From Flammula alnicola (Eukaryota; Basidiomycota; Agaricomycetes; Agaricales; Strophariaceae), in assembly GCA_015499995.1 (NCBI GenBank), contig JADNRV010000103.1, positions 124,001 to 188,000 of the forward strand: 64,000 nucleotides of DNA, read 5' to 3'. The notes under the pieces are model-generated. The model was not told the DNA's origin, searched no databases, and saw only the letters and a program-made list of their open reading frames with translations. The translations under genes were made by a program, and so were the position numbers. Below, piece by piece: positions 21,990 to 34,212 of the stretch (the first letter of the stretch is position 1; each line of letters opens with the position of its first letter).

Positions 21990-23152
21990 TTAGGATGACA
22001 TCACGTTGATTAGGCTTTGGATGGAAGAGGGAATGGTAGCATCCAGGCTGCAAAGCTTCGTCCTCTTGGCGTCTCGGATCTTATTGTACTGACGAAATCT
22101 AATGATATCACCTATGCGCCGTACCACTTTTATGCTTGAGATGTTGTTCTCCTTTACAACTGGGAAAGATAATTTTACCGTGACTGAAGTACTACATTTT
22201 ATTGGGTTGGAGATTGTGGATAGTTACTCCTTTTTTTATTACAGAAACAGGCGAACAAGGGATGTGAGAACTAAATCTGTAACTTCACCGACCGCTGCTG
22301 CTCGTAAACGACCTGAAACTTACGGCAACTTCTGCGTCGAGAGGACATGGAAGACATATTCGAGCGTACGTTATAATTAGTAGCTACCTATGTTACGAAC
22401 GCCAGATTTTACGAGGAGATTACAGCCTGATAAATGACGGGAGGATACGCTGCAAACGTTCTGGACTCGGCCTGCCCATATCTCTGCTGATTGAGTGAGT
22501 TGCGGAATTCTAGGTCTTAATTGTTCGAACAAAGAATACCCGGATCGGCCCCCCGAAATGGAGGACTACAGGTAGGCCTGCGATGAATGTTTCTTCATGC
22601 TCCTCCATTCATTTCTCCTCGAGAAGTAATCGCAGGTGTTTAAAAAGATTTAACGTTCATTAAATAGTTGAGAGTAGGCGATGTCAGGAAATAATGTAGT
22701 TATACAGATAGTAGACTAGAGTGATTCTACAAACGTCCGCAATGACTCGTCCGGACAACATTATTGGTAATTACAGTACAGCAATGGTACACAAAAGGGA
22801 ACAGATTACATCTTATCATTAAACATTTACGGTTTGTTGCGACGATGGCTTATGAATAGAGAATAACCGCAGTCCTTTAACGTTGAGTGTAGTCTTCTGA
22901 GCGCCACGTCGGCGTTCATATATGTCTTCATCGTGAGGGAGGGAGGTCTGTCCTCCACGTCATAAGACTCTGGAGCAACGAGCAACAACGCTATCATGGC
23001 AGGGAAAAATCATCATTTTGTGATTAGAACAGAAACTTTGACGCAATGCGATGAAGATAACGACTCACGGGACGGATCAGATATCTGGTACCTGCTCAAC
23101 GATAGAAATTATGGTCAGAATATCGAAAACTGTACTATTAAACGATAGTCAC
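21990..23152. other. Intergenic, no gene seen
   Basis: Moderate AT content with only short frames. It separates the 5' end of the DUF2156 gene from the 3' end of the kinase gene. The kinase might use a further small exon near 23100-23050 if the GTAAGT after DDWL is a real donor. Confidence 0.5.
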
Positions 23153-25564
23153 TTACAGCCAGTCGTCTTTCCGCAAAATCCTCACAATTTCCTTTCCCGT
23201 CAATCTATGTTCAGGGTCTTCCTGACACATCTGCCCAGAGCAATCAGCGCTTTTTCACAAAAAATATAAAAAACAGGACGTACGTTCACAACCAAGTCAA
23301 TCACTCCAGTTGGGCAGCCGACTTCGATCATTCTCTTTCGCATTATCATTGGCACCAACCCCATCTCAGTTCGATTTGTATCCCTCCGAGCCGTTCCTAA
23401 CCAGTCGTCATGGTGGACTTCTGGAAGATAAATCCCGTCAGGGACGACCATATTGAAGATGGTCACTCCCAAACTCCAGAAGTCCGCGCGACAGTCAAAC
23501 ATGACGTCAAGATGGAAATGGAAATACGACGCAGACAGCTCCGGTGCGCAGAAACCCGGAGTAGTATACGTTCTGCACGCGGAAGGGACACCCTCTTGTC
23601 CTGGTAGAATCCTTCCCGGTCGATAGACAGAACCCCCAAAGTCGCCGATAACACAATGTCGATTATGAGTGAGGAAGATGTTTTCGGGTTTGATGTCGAG
23701 GTGGACAATTCCAAGGGAATGGAGGTATGACAGGCCTTGCGTCTACCAGATAGGGCGGTTGGATGACTATTAACACAAATCGGAGAGGGATTAAAATATA
23801 ATGCTTACGATTTCGGAGATCACAAAGTACAGAGCAGAAGCGTTCTTTTGAATCTTGCCAACATACTGATGCAGATTTTCCGGGTAATATTGCTGTAAAA
23901 GACGGTTGAGCAGGAGAAAATCAACAGAGATGAAAAGAGGATCTTACAAAATTAAGGTACAACTCTTGGTCGAGGGCAGACGCCCGGATATAAAACGTCA
24001 TGTCCAGAGGAAGTTGTATCACATGCTCGAAACCATACGGCGTTCCCCTGTTGCTCTTTCGAGTGGGTCGCTCGAGACGCCTAAGCTGCTCCGCACGCAA
24101 GATGCTCAAAGCCTGCACTTCACGTGCACACGCAATTACGCCGGTCTCGTCCTGTTTTCTCAAATTAATAACTTTCTGCGCTCGATAAATTCCCTTCGTT
24201 CCACGGATACGATATACATCTGCACATCCACCTCTGCCGATGAGTTCACCAGCTCTCCCACGAATTGGGCTTGAAGGCATTGGAGGAACAGGAGCAAGAT
24301 TTAGAAGGCTAACTTCTGGCTCTCTTGGAGGTGGAAAACGGGTGCTCTCCAAGATGGGGACAGGTGGGACAGGAGCCAAGAGCATGGACGGGTCAGGAAC
24401 CTCAGAGAGAGACGGAGCCCTAACCAAACCAGGACGCATGTGAGTGTTAATCAGGCCGCGAAGAAGGAAGGCGTCAGCATTATTCCTTTCCTCGTGGCGT
24501 TGGTATACCTCCGTCATGGGTGCCGGCAAACCAGCCACTGCTTCGCAGGAAGGGCCCGAGTCTTCGGCCGGAATTTCCAAGTTCGAAAGAGGAGTCGTGT
24601 GGGCTGTTGACAAATATTCGCCATCCAGAGTGGCTGGAGACGGAGTGTCATATCTAGAATTGTCCCATGCTAAGATATCTTGCATCATCACATCGTGGGG
24701 CTGTGGTCGAAACCCAGAAGGATTTCCACGAGCATGATAAGAGGCAGCTCTCGGGTCATAGAATCCCTGGCTGGCAGCGTCAGTTGATGATTCCGAAGGG
24801 TTCTGCGAAAGAGAGAGCGGGGCACGAGACACAGCGTGGTCTACAGGCCGATGTAACAACGGATAATATTTGGATTCGAGTCCGTTATTTGCATGCTGTT
24901 GACTGGCAATCGCCCGGCTAGATGATTCGGCTTCTTCGACGATTATTCCTGGTAGTTCGAAATGAGGATGCAAGACTCCGCTGTCCAAAGGGGCTTTGCC
25001 CTTTGCCTGGGGAGTAGGCTGCGGCCAAGCATTATCAGATAGCGCAGTCGACGGTGGTGATGCTGACAGAGACGCATAGCTGACGACGGGGCCCTGTCGC
25101 GATTCATTTGAATGAAGCTCGTCAGGTCCTCGTTCCCCTGTAGGCAGCGACGGGAGTAGTTTTGATCGGGCCAAGGAGATTTGAGGCGAGTTTTCACGAG
25201 CTACTTCGGGTTCGCTGGAGCAGGCATGGCCCTCTGGCTTCGAGTTCGAGTGAGCTTCAGTGGCACCACTACAGTCAGTCAACAAGATGTCAGGAAATTG
25301 TGTAGTACAGCTCAGACTAGAATGTCCCGAGCATTCGGGAAGAGCCAATTGTTGCTCCAAGCACCTGCCGTTGCGTGCCATCTCTTCGTTAGACATCTCT
25401 TCGCCAGACCGCAGAGGCATGTTCACAGCAAAACCATCGGGGCCAGGTAGCGGTCCAGGTGCTGTGAAGAGCTCAAGAGAGTTCTGGCCCAGTTGGGTTA
25501 ATCGCTCCGCCTTGCGTCGGCGAAAGAACGTGCGCACAGCCGAAAAGCGTGTCTTCCACTGCAT
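23153..25564 (-). CDS. Ser/Thr protein kinase with long disordered N-terminus
   Basis: Four exons (25564-23948, 23892-23809, 23742-23284, 23230-23153) join in phase to 745 codons. Residues 1 to about 440 are low-complexity, rich in Ser/Pro, with no recognised domain. The kinase domain follows: GELIGRGGCADVYRI (Gly loop), AQKVINL (likely the catalytic Lys), IVHLDIKPENIF (HLD replacing HRD), CVIGDFGGSVY (DFG followed by an extra Gly), FCAPEL (APE) and ADFWSLGVTIFNM. The domain ends with EDPEHRLTGKE. All core catalytic residues except the HRD arginine are present, so activity is likely without classical activation-loop control. No close named family was recognised. It is related to the kinase at 60955-62427. 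Confidence 0.85.
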
Positions 25565-25661
25565 GGTGATGATAGCGATAGGAGCAGTGGTAGAGGCGGC
25601 CGTTGGACGTCGTCGTGATGGTCGTTAATGACCGTTGAAAGTTGGCTAACCGATTGAGTGG

Positions 25662-25673
25662 CTTTATATATGG
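25662..25673 (-). promoter_or_regulatory. TATA-like box for the kinase gene
   Basis: Minus-strand CATATATAAAGC lies about 100 bp upstream of the ATG at 25564. Confidence 0.5.
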
Positions 25674-25679
25674 ATAGTT

Positions 25680-26877
25680 TGTGGGCAGCGGGTGGGGAGC
25701 GGGGATGACGATGACTGACTCACATTTAAGTATTCCCTCAAGGCACCTGGCACAATCTGGCACAATGTGGCACAATCATAAATATGGTAAGTCGACAAGC
25801 GACAAAAAAGCGTCATCGATCACATACCCACAAGCCCACAAGGTCCAGAAGAAGGGGGGCTATACGCTGCCATATTATTATATGCGTATGGCAACAGTGT
25901 CCTCATTCTTCTCCGAACAAGATTCAATTGCAAATTAGCCACTTCAAGCACAATGAACACTCGCCGAGAAGAATAGACACCCGGCCCATGAGCAACGACG
26001 GACAAACTTGGGCCACCGAGCGGCGTTACTGTACATGTGGGAGTGGCCCATGTGGCCCATGCAGCCAGCGATTTTTGCAAATCTACTGGCCCAGATTTCT
26101 AAAACGACACAAGGTTAGTCTCCCGTAGTCAGACTAACAGATTCCGTGTCTTTTTTAGTGGGAGAGGACGACACTGCATCTGTAACACAAGGTCTTCGAC
26201 AGCAGGGTAGCAACTGGACATGAAACAATCGAGAGTCGTTCTTGTAAATTGCTGAACAGTGAAAGGCGCAAAACAACGTTCGGCATTCTCCATCTAAAGT
26301 TTTGTCGTGCGCCGGATTGCCGGCACGCTTTCCCCCTCTGTCCCTCAAAATTGCTGACGCTCAATACTGTATTGAATACTCCTGGGTTACTCCAAGGAAA
26401 TTCGTCTAAGTATTTGTCCGCGTGCTGTCAAGTCAGGCAGATCTGAACCACGTCTGCAGGAAATTCATTCCAGTTCTGGAATTGCGCTGGATGTTGTGGA
26501 TACAGGATTTGACAGTGGACTCGACAGCTCTCGATGCACGTCAGCCCACGCTCACATTCCCAGTTGTAGCATGCAACGATGATATTGGCAGGTGTCACTT
26601 GGTGGCAGAGATATAGCATTGAAATTTGAAAGGGTATCGCGAAGGTGCATAGAAGAAGTCTCAAATGCAATAAAAATAAAATTAAAAATAGGGAGAACGG
26701 CAAGGTGTCCGTTATTCAACCAGGCTAAAGATAGGGAGCGCTGAGATGAAGGACAAGGTATCGCAGAACAAAAATATCCTCTATGTTCGGTGCCAGACAT
26801 TAATTCTGTCATCCGAATTGAGACGAGAAGGAAACATTATAATAAAATGTCCAAGAGAAAAACCTCAATAAAAACGT
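25680..26877. other. Intergenic between two minus-strand genes
   Basis: Contains a triplet CTGGCACAA/TGTGGCACAA motif (25745-25775), a TGGGCCC/TGTGGCCCATG cluster (26030-26060) and the palindrome at 26114. No supported coding sequence. Confidence 0.5.
26114..26138. repeat. 25 bp palindromic repeat
   Basis: GTTAGTCT, nine centre bases CCCGTAGTC, then AGACTAAC. The same sequence recurs inverted at 33267-33289 and in part at 28326-28338. Confidence 0.85.
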
Positions 26878-27880
26878 TTATGGTAAACAAAGGAGAGATG
26901 AAGATAGGATCGCCAAGGTTAAGACAGCGGAAAGTGGAAGGCGACTTGCACCTCCAATCGACCCGCTTGCTGCTGACGTTGTCGAGGCCGCGGCAGATGT
27001 CGCTGTCGACACCGGCGTTGACGAGATGGACGTGGTCGCTGACGCCGACACGGACACGGGCGTCGTCGATGCAGATGGCTGTGATAGCAACGTCGTAAAT
27101 TTGGATACCGAACTCGACCGCGATGATGACCCAGCAGAGAGCGACGATGATCTAGAAGTGGATGATGGTGTCACAGAGCTAGAAGGGGTAATAGAAGAAG
27201 GGGTAACTGTAGAGAGACTGCCAACAGTGATGGTAGATGTCACCGATGCAGACGATGAATGAGTTAGAGACGCGGGTATCGGGATGGGAGTTGTCGCGGC
27301 GGGCAGAGGTGTGTTGAAAGACCCGGACATGCCAGCGAGGGTGAAGAAAGATGACCACGCAGAGTACGGAGTGCTATCGTTGCCTTTCAACGCCGTTGAT
27401 GTAATCGCAATATAGCTGCGAACGAACGGTCAGGAAAATTTCATGAACCAAGGGTACGAACGCACTAGGTGTCCGAATTGGGTCCAGCTGAAGGATTGGG
27501 CTTGAAGGTTATCGAGTGCACAGACGATACATCCACTGGGGGTATGGTTTGCACAAGTTGCTGGATAAAGAAACTTCTTGAGTCTTCATCTCAAGAGATG
27601 GACATTTATGACACACCTGCTTGCCCGTATACAGTCCAACAGTCGACACTCCGACTGCAGATAATAGCGGTCTTATACCGTCATCGAGCCAGGTGATTGT
27701 ACAAGATTCGCCACCTCGACATGTTGAACCTTGCAAAGGTTGTACAACCTGCAAAAAAGTCGTTTAAGATCCATGTTGAGAGGCTCAACAAGTATAACGT
27801 ACGTAAAGTCCGGCATGAACGAGGACTGCGGCATCCATGAAGAGAATTGCCAAAGCCAGGGCCATAATTGTGGAGTACAT
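26878..27880 (-). CDS. Kre9-like Ser/Thr-rich GPI-anchored cell-wall protein
   Basis: Four exons (27880-27803, 27748-27617, 27560-27466, 27415-26878) close in phase to 280 codons. The N-terminus is a signal peptide (hydrophobic residues 5-22, ending VHAGLY). It is followed by the domain of the Kre9/Knh1-like Ser-Thr-rich family (PF10342): VVQPLQGSTCRGGESCTITW, ITFKPNPSAGPNSDTYYIAI, SSFFTLAGMSG. Residues about 125-260 are almost only Ser, Thr, Ala and Pro, as expected for O-mannosylated wall stalks. The last 18 residues are hydrophobic, consistent with GPI attachment. The role in wall glucan organisation is inferred from the family. A paralogue lies at 31807-32696. Confidence 0.88.
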
Positions 27881-28888
27881 TGGGATTTTTAAAGAGTGTG
27901 GTTGTTTCGCGTTAAAGAGTGTGGTACGAGCTTCTCAAGTCGCTTCGATGTTGGAATTTGGTTATGATGTTTGCTGATTTTGTCTAGCAAGGCATATAGG
28001 TTAAGGAATTGAGATGACGGGACTAGAGAGACGGTAGAAAGTGCCCGGATCCTATCTTTGGCGTGAAAGTCGTAACGGTGTTCGTCGTCGTCAAGGTTCA
28101 ACTTGACATCACTTTCATCATTGGGAGCACGCGGCGACTTTCGGAGCATTTCCTTTATTAGGCACCGCTGCAACGCTGCGGGGCCCGGGCGCCGGCCATG
28201 CGAGGAGGAGTCTTAAAAAACCTAATCCCTTCAAGCCAAATCCCTCCCCAGTCTCCCCTTTCTCTGAGTCCTTAGAACTGGCAACCAATTCAACCAATAT
28301 CGAACAGCAAAACCAAGCTGTTTTCTAGTCTCCCGTAGGCAGGTTTCGTAAACTACCGATATTCAGTTGATGATGAGTCGATCTACTTCATATGGGCTGT
28401 TTTCGTGTTTCCGCGATTTTTGACTCGGTCGTGTCAATTTAAATTCAAATATTTGCCTGTGAGATCTGAAACAGAACCTTCGAGATAGATAGCTGATCCC
28501 TCTCAGCTGTACTACCTGTAGCCCGTTCCAGTGGCGTCGCGTGACCAACCTCTTCTTGAAGTTCTCATATCTTCAGTCGCCGAGTTACCATCTCTGGCTC
28601 TCGAACTGGAGCTCCACATACACAAGGCTGACCCTGATTCTCAGGAATGGCTAGCCAGAGTCGGCCGCCAGACTGCATGCTGTGACCTACTGACAAACCT
28701 GCCTAAGTAGAGATGACAGATGGCATCCTCTCACACCCTGCGAGAGAGATGCTTTTAAAGGCTTGCGAGACAGCGAGGCAGGTTCTCTCCCCATGACTGC
28801 TGCTATCACCTCGCCTGCACTAGCTTCTCAAACTTGGTTCAGTCTCGTCCAAACCGTGTCACCGCAATATTCCGGTCCCGTATACACC
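27881..28888. other. Upstream region of cupin copy A
   Basis: The part from about 28290 onward is shared with the region upstream of cupin copy B. A 71 bp segment at 28325-28395, present only in this copy, is bounded by 8 bp direct repeats GCTGTTTT (28317 and 28396). Confidence 0.6.
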
Positions 28889-29633
28889 ATGTCGAATTAC
28901 GATGATGCACTTCCATCGACGATCAAGGTAGGAGATGGAGCTAGCATGGTACGCACGCAGCGCCGACGATATGGTCCAGACTGACAAACGGGTTGTGCGT
29001 GACAGACTTTTCCGCGAAATGAAGCTTACTTGGCGCGGGTCCATATTTCTGCGATGGACCACAACGTGTTCTACGTACCGCCCCATTGGCACCCGGCCCA
29101 CGACGAGTTGTTCCATGTTATACAAGGACGGCTGGAGGTACTCATCGGTACAGAAAAGCGCGTCTGTACGCCGTCAGACGGTGAAATACGCATTCCAAAG
29201 GGAGTTATTCACAGTCTACAAGCCTTCATAGGAGAAGAATGCATTTTCGAGGAGCGAACGGAGCCTATGGTCAGTCTAAGTGCAGCTGTTGTTTACTATG
29301 TGTCTCAATGCTTAACGTTTAACATTGGCGAACTTGTTGACAGGACGATGAAAAAGAGCTATTCTTCCGTAATTCCTTTGCGGACGGAAGGCCGCCTACA
29401 AACGTTTTCAAAACGATGCAGATCATGTATTATGGCGACATGCGCCCTGTACTTCCAGGGCATATACTTTGGTTAGAGAATTTGGTAAGTACCAGAGCCG
29501 TAACTTTCGAAATCAACGCGATCATACGCTTACTGTTCCGGTGTCAATGTCGAAGATTGTCACGGTGATTGGGCGCTACCTGGCTCCATTGGTGGGTTAT
29601 AAGCTCAAATATGAGAGCTTAAAAAAATTATGA
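28889..29633 (+). CDS. Cupin-domain protein, tandem copy A
   Basis: Four exons (28889-28948, 29006-29269, 29344-29484, 29556-29633) close in phase to 180 codons. A single cupin barrel is seen: motif 1 HWHPAHDELFHVIQG (H47, H49, E54) and motif 2 IPKGVIH (H89) give the usual three-His-one-Glu metal site. The C-terminal part (residues 109-180; MQIMYYGDMRPVLPGH, VIGRYLAPLVGY) resembles small fungal cupin proteins with a helical tail. Substrate unknown; such proteins include dioxygenases, isomerases and storage or sensor proteins. There is no signal peptide, so it is probably cytosolic. Confidence 0.85.
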
Positions 29634-30553
29634 CGTTCAGTTGGATCCCGCCGCTTTCTCTGAGTCCTTAGAACTGGTTACTGCATCACTGAATTTTACT
29701 CTCTGCACTTGGTTTTGTTTGGAATGTTTTCCATAAGACACTGAATGCCTGAACTGGGGCTCGGATAGTACTGCTCTTACGCCGCATGGTCACCTTGCCC
29801 ATTTACAATCAGCTGGTCTCCCCATCCCTTCACCTACCAAACGACTGTCTTTGTTCAATTATGCAGGAGGTTATGCGGAAATTATATCAAGATGAGGCGT
29901 GTTAATATTATCGGTGTATACTTCGGCCACACTGTACGCGATGTTAAATTTCAAGCTCTAACCCATCTAGTGCTGTATGTTACGCCCACATCCACCTGAC
30001 GCCCGGGCCCACCATACATAAACCAATTCGAACAGCCAAACCATGCTGTTTTCGTCTTTCTGCAATTTTCGACTCAGTCGTGTCAATTTGAACCCAAAAT
30101 ATCCAAAGAATCTGGGATTTGGAATAGAACCTTCAAGATAGATAGATGATCTTTACTGCCGCCCTCTCAGTTATGCAGGCCGTGACATCGCGCGTAGGTA
30201 GCAACGCGCAAAGCCTCGACCCACCACTTCTTGAAGTTCTCATATTTTCAATCGCTGAATTACATACTATTTCTCGCTCTCAAATTGGAACACCAGTTAC
30301 ACAAGGCTGACCCTGATTCTCAGCGCAGGAATAGCCAGACTACATGCCGTGACCTACTGACAAACCTGCCTAGTAAGTACAGATGACATCCTCTCACACC
30401 CTTCAGAGCGAAGCGTGTAAAAGCGCGCGAGACAGCGAAGCAGGTTCTTCTCTCCCCTCTACTCCCAGGACTGCTGCTATCACCTCGCCTGCACTAGCTT
30501 TTCAAACTTGTTTCAGTCTCGTCAAACCCGAATATTCTGGTCCCGTATACACC

Positions 30554-31302
30554 ATGTCGAATTACGATGATGCACTTCCATCGACGATCAAGGTAGGAGA
30601 TGGAGCTAGCATGGTACGCACGCACCGCAGACCATAGGGGACCAGACTGACAAACGGGTTGTGCGCGACAGACTTTCCTGCGAAATGAGGCTTACTTGGC
30701 GCGGGTCCATATTTCTGTGATATCCCAGGACGAGTTCTACGTACCGCCCCATTGGCACCCGACACACGACGAGTTATTCCATGTTATACAAGGACGGCTG
30801 GAGGTGCTCATCGGTACGGAAAAGCGCGTCTATACGCCATCAGACGGGGAGATACGCATCCCAAAAGGAGTTATTCACAGTCTACGAGGCTTCAGAGGAG
30901 AAGAATGCATTTTCGAGGAGCGAACGGAGCCTATGGTCAGTCTAAGTGCAGCTGTTGTTTATGTGTCTCGATGCTTAACGTGAGTTAACATTGACGAACT
31001 GATGCAACTTTTTGACAGGACGATGAAAAAGAGCTATTTTTCCGTAATTTCCTTGCGGATGGGGGGCTGCCTACAAACGTTTTCAAAGCGATGCAGATCA
31101 TGTATTATGGCGACATGCGCCCTGTACTTCCAGGGCATATGCTTTGGTTAGAGAATTTGGTGAGTACCATAACTTTCGAACTCAAAGCGCTCAGACGCTT
31201 ACTGTCCCGGCGTCAATATCAAAGATTGTTACGGTGATTGGGCGCTACCTGGCTCCATTGGTGGGTTATAAGCGCAAGTATGAGAGCTTAAAAAAATTGT
31301 GA
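30554..31302 (+). CDS. Cupin-domain protein, tandem copy B
   Basis: Exons 30554-30613, 30672-30935, 31019-31159 and 31225-31302 have the same lengths and phases as copy A and give 180 codons. Metal ligands are conserved (HWHPTHDELFHVIQG and IPKGVIH). Differences cluster in residues 36-42 (SVISQDEFY against SAMDHNVFY) and around the third exon (FLADGGLPT against FADGRPPT). Both copies are open, so both may be functional after a recent duplication. Confidence 0.85.
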
Positions 31303-31806
31303 CCTTCAGTTGGATCCTTGTGCCGAAATGCACGGACGAACTGTCATAGAAGTTATTTTAAGTCGCATTTTCTCGCACAGCGGTGACAGACTCGCAGGGA
31401 GCATTGCCTATTTAAATGGTTATATTTTCGGCAGCGTATGCCGATATCTTTTCACCATCGCAACCATTTCCAATTTTTCCCCAGTCCTTCAGTTTCGAGT
31501 CAGTTGGAAAATTTATCGGCGTGCAATTAAAAAAATAACCATCGGGACGTCTGTAATGAACGTAAAGTAGCTACTTGTCCCATCGCCATCGTTAGCAGAC
31601 TCGTTCGAGTTGCGCCACCTCTCGTCACCACATCATCGTCATGAGGTAGAAAACTGTCGTGACCAGTCGATGGATTAAATGGGTATGAACTAGGTCGGAT
31701 AGGGGCAGAACAGAACCAGATAGCGAAGGGTGTAATAATGTACTTTGCCGTAGTTTAAATATTGTTGACGACCACAACGACCATACAAGAAAGAAATGGT
31801 ATCTGT
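31303..31806. other. Intergenic, convergent 3' ends
   Basis: Lies between the ends of cupin copy B and the second Kre9-like gene. No supported feature. Confidence 0.5.
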
Positions 31807-32696
31807 TCAGAACATAGTAACACCAACGAGAGCCCCGAGGGCAGCAGCAGCCCATCCAGCGCGGACGGTCATTGCACCACTTTTGGCGGATGTAGCAGTA
31901 GGGGCGCTGGACCCTGTGCTGCTGGCCTTCTTCGAGGTGGTGAGAGAAGCAGCAGTGGTAGCAGCAGGGGTGGTAGAAGCTGCAGCAACAGTAGAGGCAG
32001 CAGTCTGGCTGGCAAGAGGGGCTGTAGATTGACCGTTGATCTGGGATTGCACAGCAGCGCTGAAGGTACCGGACATGCCGCTAAGACTATTTTTCGAAAT
32101 GTCAAAAGGAGGTTCAACACATAATTTTGATTGAAGCTTACGTGAACTTGGCAGAGAATGCAAGGGCAGGGAACTGGGGTTGAGTGGCATCCTTGAGGGA
32201 AAGGGACTCGAAACGGATGAAGCTAGAAGTGCATGAGAAAAAAAAATAGGGATGAAGAGATTGATGTAACATACTATTCGTTGCTATTGGGGCCAATGGT
32301 AGGGTCAGGGGTGAAAGTAATTGTCGAAACCTGAGAGACGTCGATGCTGGCGTTGATGGCTTGCAGGAGGGTCTAGTTCATATTTAAGGACTTTGTAACT
32401 CTTAGAAAACCAAGAGAAGCATTACCTGCTGTTGAGCATTTCCAGCGTAGATGGAGATTTTAGCAGGGCCGAATTGTGCGAGAGTTGGGGCGGCTCCGCT
32501 ATCTTGCCACGTAACAACGGCGGGCTGACCAGCGGTATAAGTGGTAGCAGCGACAGGAGCAGTGACCTGGCATAATAGAAGAAAAACGAGTGAGAAATTT
32601 TTGCTCGACGACGCGTCGATGGGCTCAGGGACGTACGAAAACGGTGGCGAGAGCCGCAGAAGAAAGAGCAAGGGTAACAAGGATCTTGGAGAACAT
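31807..32696 (-). CDS. Kre9-like Ser/Thr-rich GPI-anchored cell-wall protein, second copy
   Basis: Five exons (32696-32637, 32566-32426, 32372-32275, 32222-32142, 32086-31807) close in phase to 219 codons. Signal peptide MFSKILVTLALSSAALA, then the PF10342-type domain (TYTAGQPAVVTWQDSG, ITFTPDPTIGPNSNEY, LSGMSGTFS), an Ala/Ser/Thr-rich stalk (about 140-198) and a hydrophobic C-terminus (AAAALGALVGVTMF) typical of GPI-anchored proteins. Intron positions after the signal peptide, after the conserved QQ and within the NEY/DTY codon match the paralogue at 26878-27880, showing common descent. Confidence 0.9.
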
Positions 32697-32821
32697 CTTG
32701 AGGCTTATGTCAAAGGAAAGTGGGCGAAGAGAGTGTGGGTTTTGCTAAAGAGCAAGAAAGTCGTTTGCGGGGAGGGTGATGGACGTTAAGAAACAAGGGC
32801 TTTTTGGAAGTTTGCGTGCGG

Positions 32822-32831
32822 AGTTTATAAC
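32822..32831 (-). promoter_or_regulatory. TATA-like box for the second Kre9-like gene
   Basis: Minus-strand GTTATAAACT lies about 130 bp upstream of the ATG at 32696. Confidence 0.5.
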
Positions 32832-32839
32832 ATGCCATA

Positions 32840-34212
32840 TCACGCGAAATCGGTCCTTTTGTACCCGCCTTCAGGAACATCATAATGATGATCACCACAC
32901 TGACAAGAACAATACCTTTTCCGGAGATCAACCATATGGCACAACTCCGTGAAACCCTGAGGAGTTCGCGATTTTTACTTAGGTGATTTTCTAGTGAAGC
33001 CACTTCATAGCTCAGCAATCCCTTGCTCCGAGCAGTGATAATGACGGCGACAAATACGTCTACGATGTCAAGCAAACGGCAAGCTTGTTCTTTCTATCAG
33101 CCCATGAATCAACCAGAATAGAAGGTCACCGGTCAATTCCCGCGACCTCCTGCGGTGCCGAAGCTCATATAACGGCGCTGATTCAATACTCGAATTTCGG
33201 AGGCCCACGCAGCCCACCGCAATGACTTTGTTTGTATCGTGAACGGCGTAAAAGACTACGAATTTTGTTAGTCTGACTACGGGAGACTATCAACGACCTT
33301 AATTCTATATCGAAAGGATGCCGTTGGATAACGGATCCGGATAATTATAAGTAAGTCTCCTTGAACTTGCTCCACCGTCCACGCTGAGCTATGAGGAAAT
33401 GCACCCGCGAGGACATCCTCTGTCTATCGTTTCCGGCCTTGGCAATGACTACATAGTATCCAAGGCTGCCTTATCCAGGTGTGTTCCACCCATCTATCCA
33501 TTCAACTTCCATTGAGGTCTATGTCCCGAGCTCTTCGAATGCGAGACAAAATAGTGCTGGTCCACGCGAAGATTTTTCGCATTTACGGATATAAACTGAG
33601 AAATTCCTGGAGAATATTCCTACCCTTTAGAACTTGCTCCATATGGGGACTGGCGACCGCGCATTATACAGTCGACGTTTCCAGGATCTCTTCGGGTACC
33701 GCGGAAACCCCTTGAAGCCCGACGCGAATGTACGGAGAAGACAGTTTCCTCTATCGAGGAATCCCTCAAAGTTCACATTCCTCTTTTAGAAAGGGCTAGT
33801 CACCGGTCTACGCCATCCCATTGCCTTTCATGCTAGAGTACTCATTGTTTCCTTCATTCGGGGTAATTCTGGTCGTTAAAATTGAAGGCCAATATAAAGT
33901 GGCCACGCTTCCGTATGTCTCTTTTATGCCGCGTCATGGAAGAGCAGCGAATTCATCATTTACCACTACCTTTTCTTATTTCCATACAGTTGGCTTTCAC
34001 GATATATTCAAGATTCCTACAACTTTGGAATATGGCACCACACGCACCCGCCCATTGGGACATGGTTCAATCACGGCAATATTTATATCTTGAATGTTCG
34101 TTTAGTCATTTTGATATTACAGCTACTCGAGATACATTCAAATTTAGGAAGACGGCTTTGCGATAAGGAATCGTTTCGGGATACTACAAGAATGTCTATG
34201 GTCCATCCTCGT
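32840..34212. other. Intergenic, no gene seen
   Basis: Only short, domain-free frames. It holds the inverted copy of the 25 bp palindromic repeat. Confidence 0.5.
33267..33289. repeat. Inverted copy of the 26114 palindromic repeat
   Basis: GTTAGTCTGACTACGGGAGA followed by CTA, the reverse complement of 26116-26138. Confidence 0.85.

Larger units (their letters stand above)
28290..31310 (+). repeat. Tandem segmental duplication carrying the cupin gene
   Basis: Copy A (about 28290-29640) and copy B (about 30020-31310) share promoter region, four exons and three introns in the same order, offset by about 1.67 kb. Exon lengths are identical; differences are mostly substitutions and a few intron and upstream indels. 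The roughly 380 bp spacer (29640-30020) looks unique. Confidence 0.9.
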
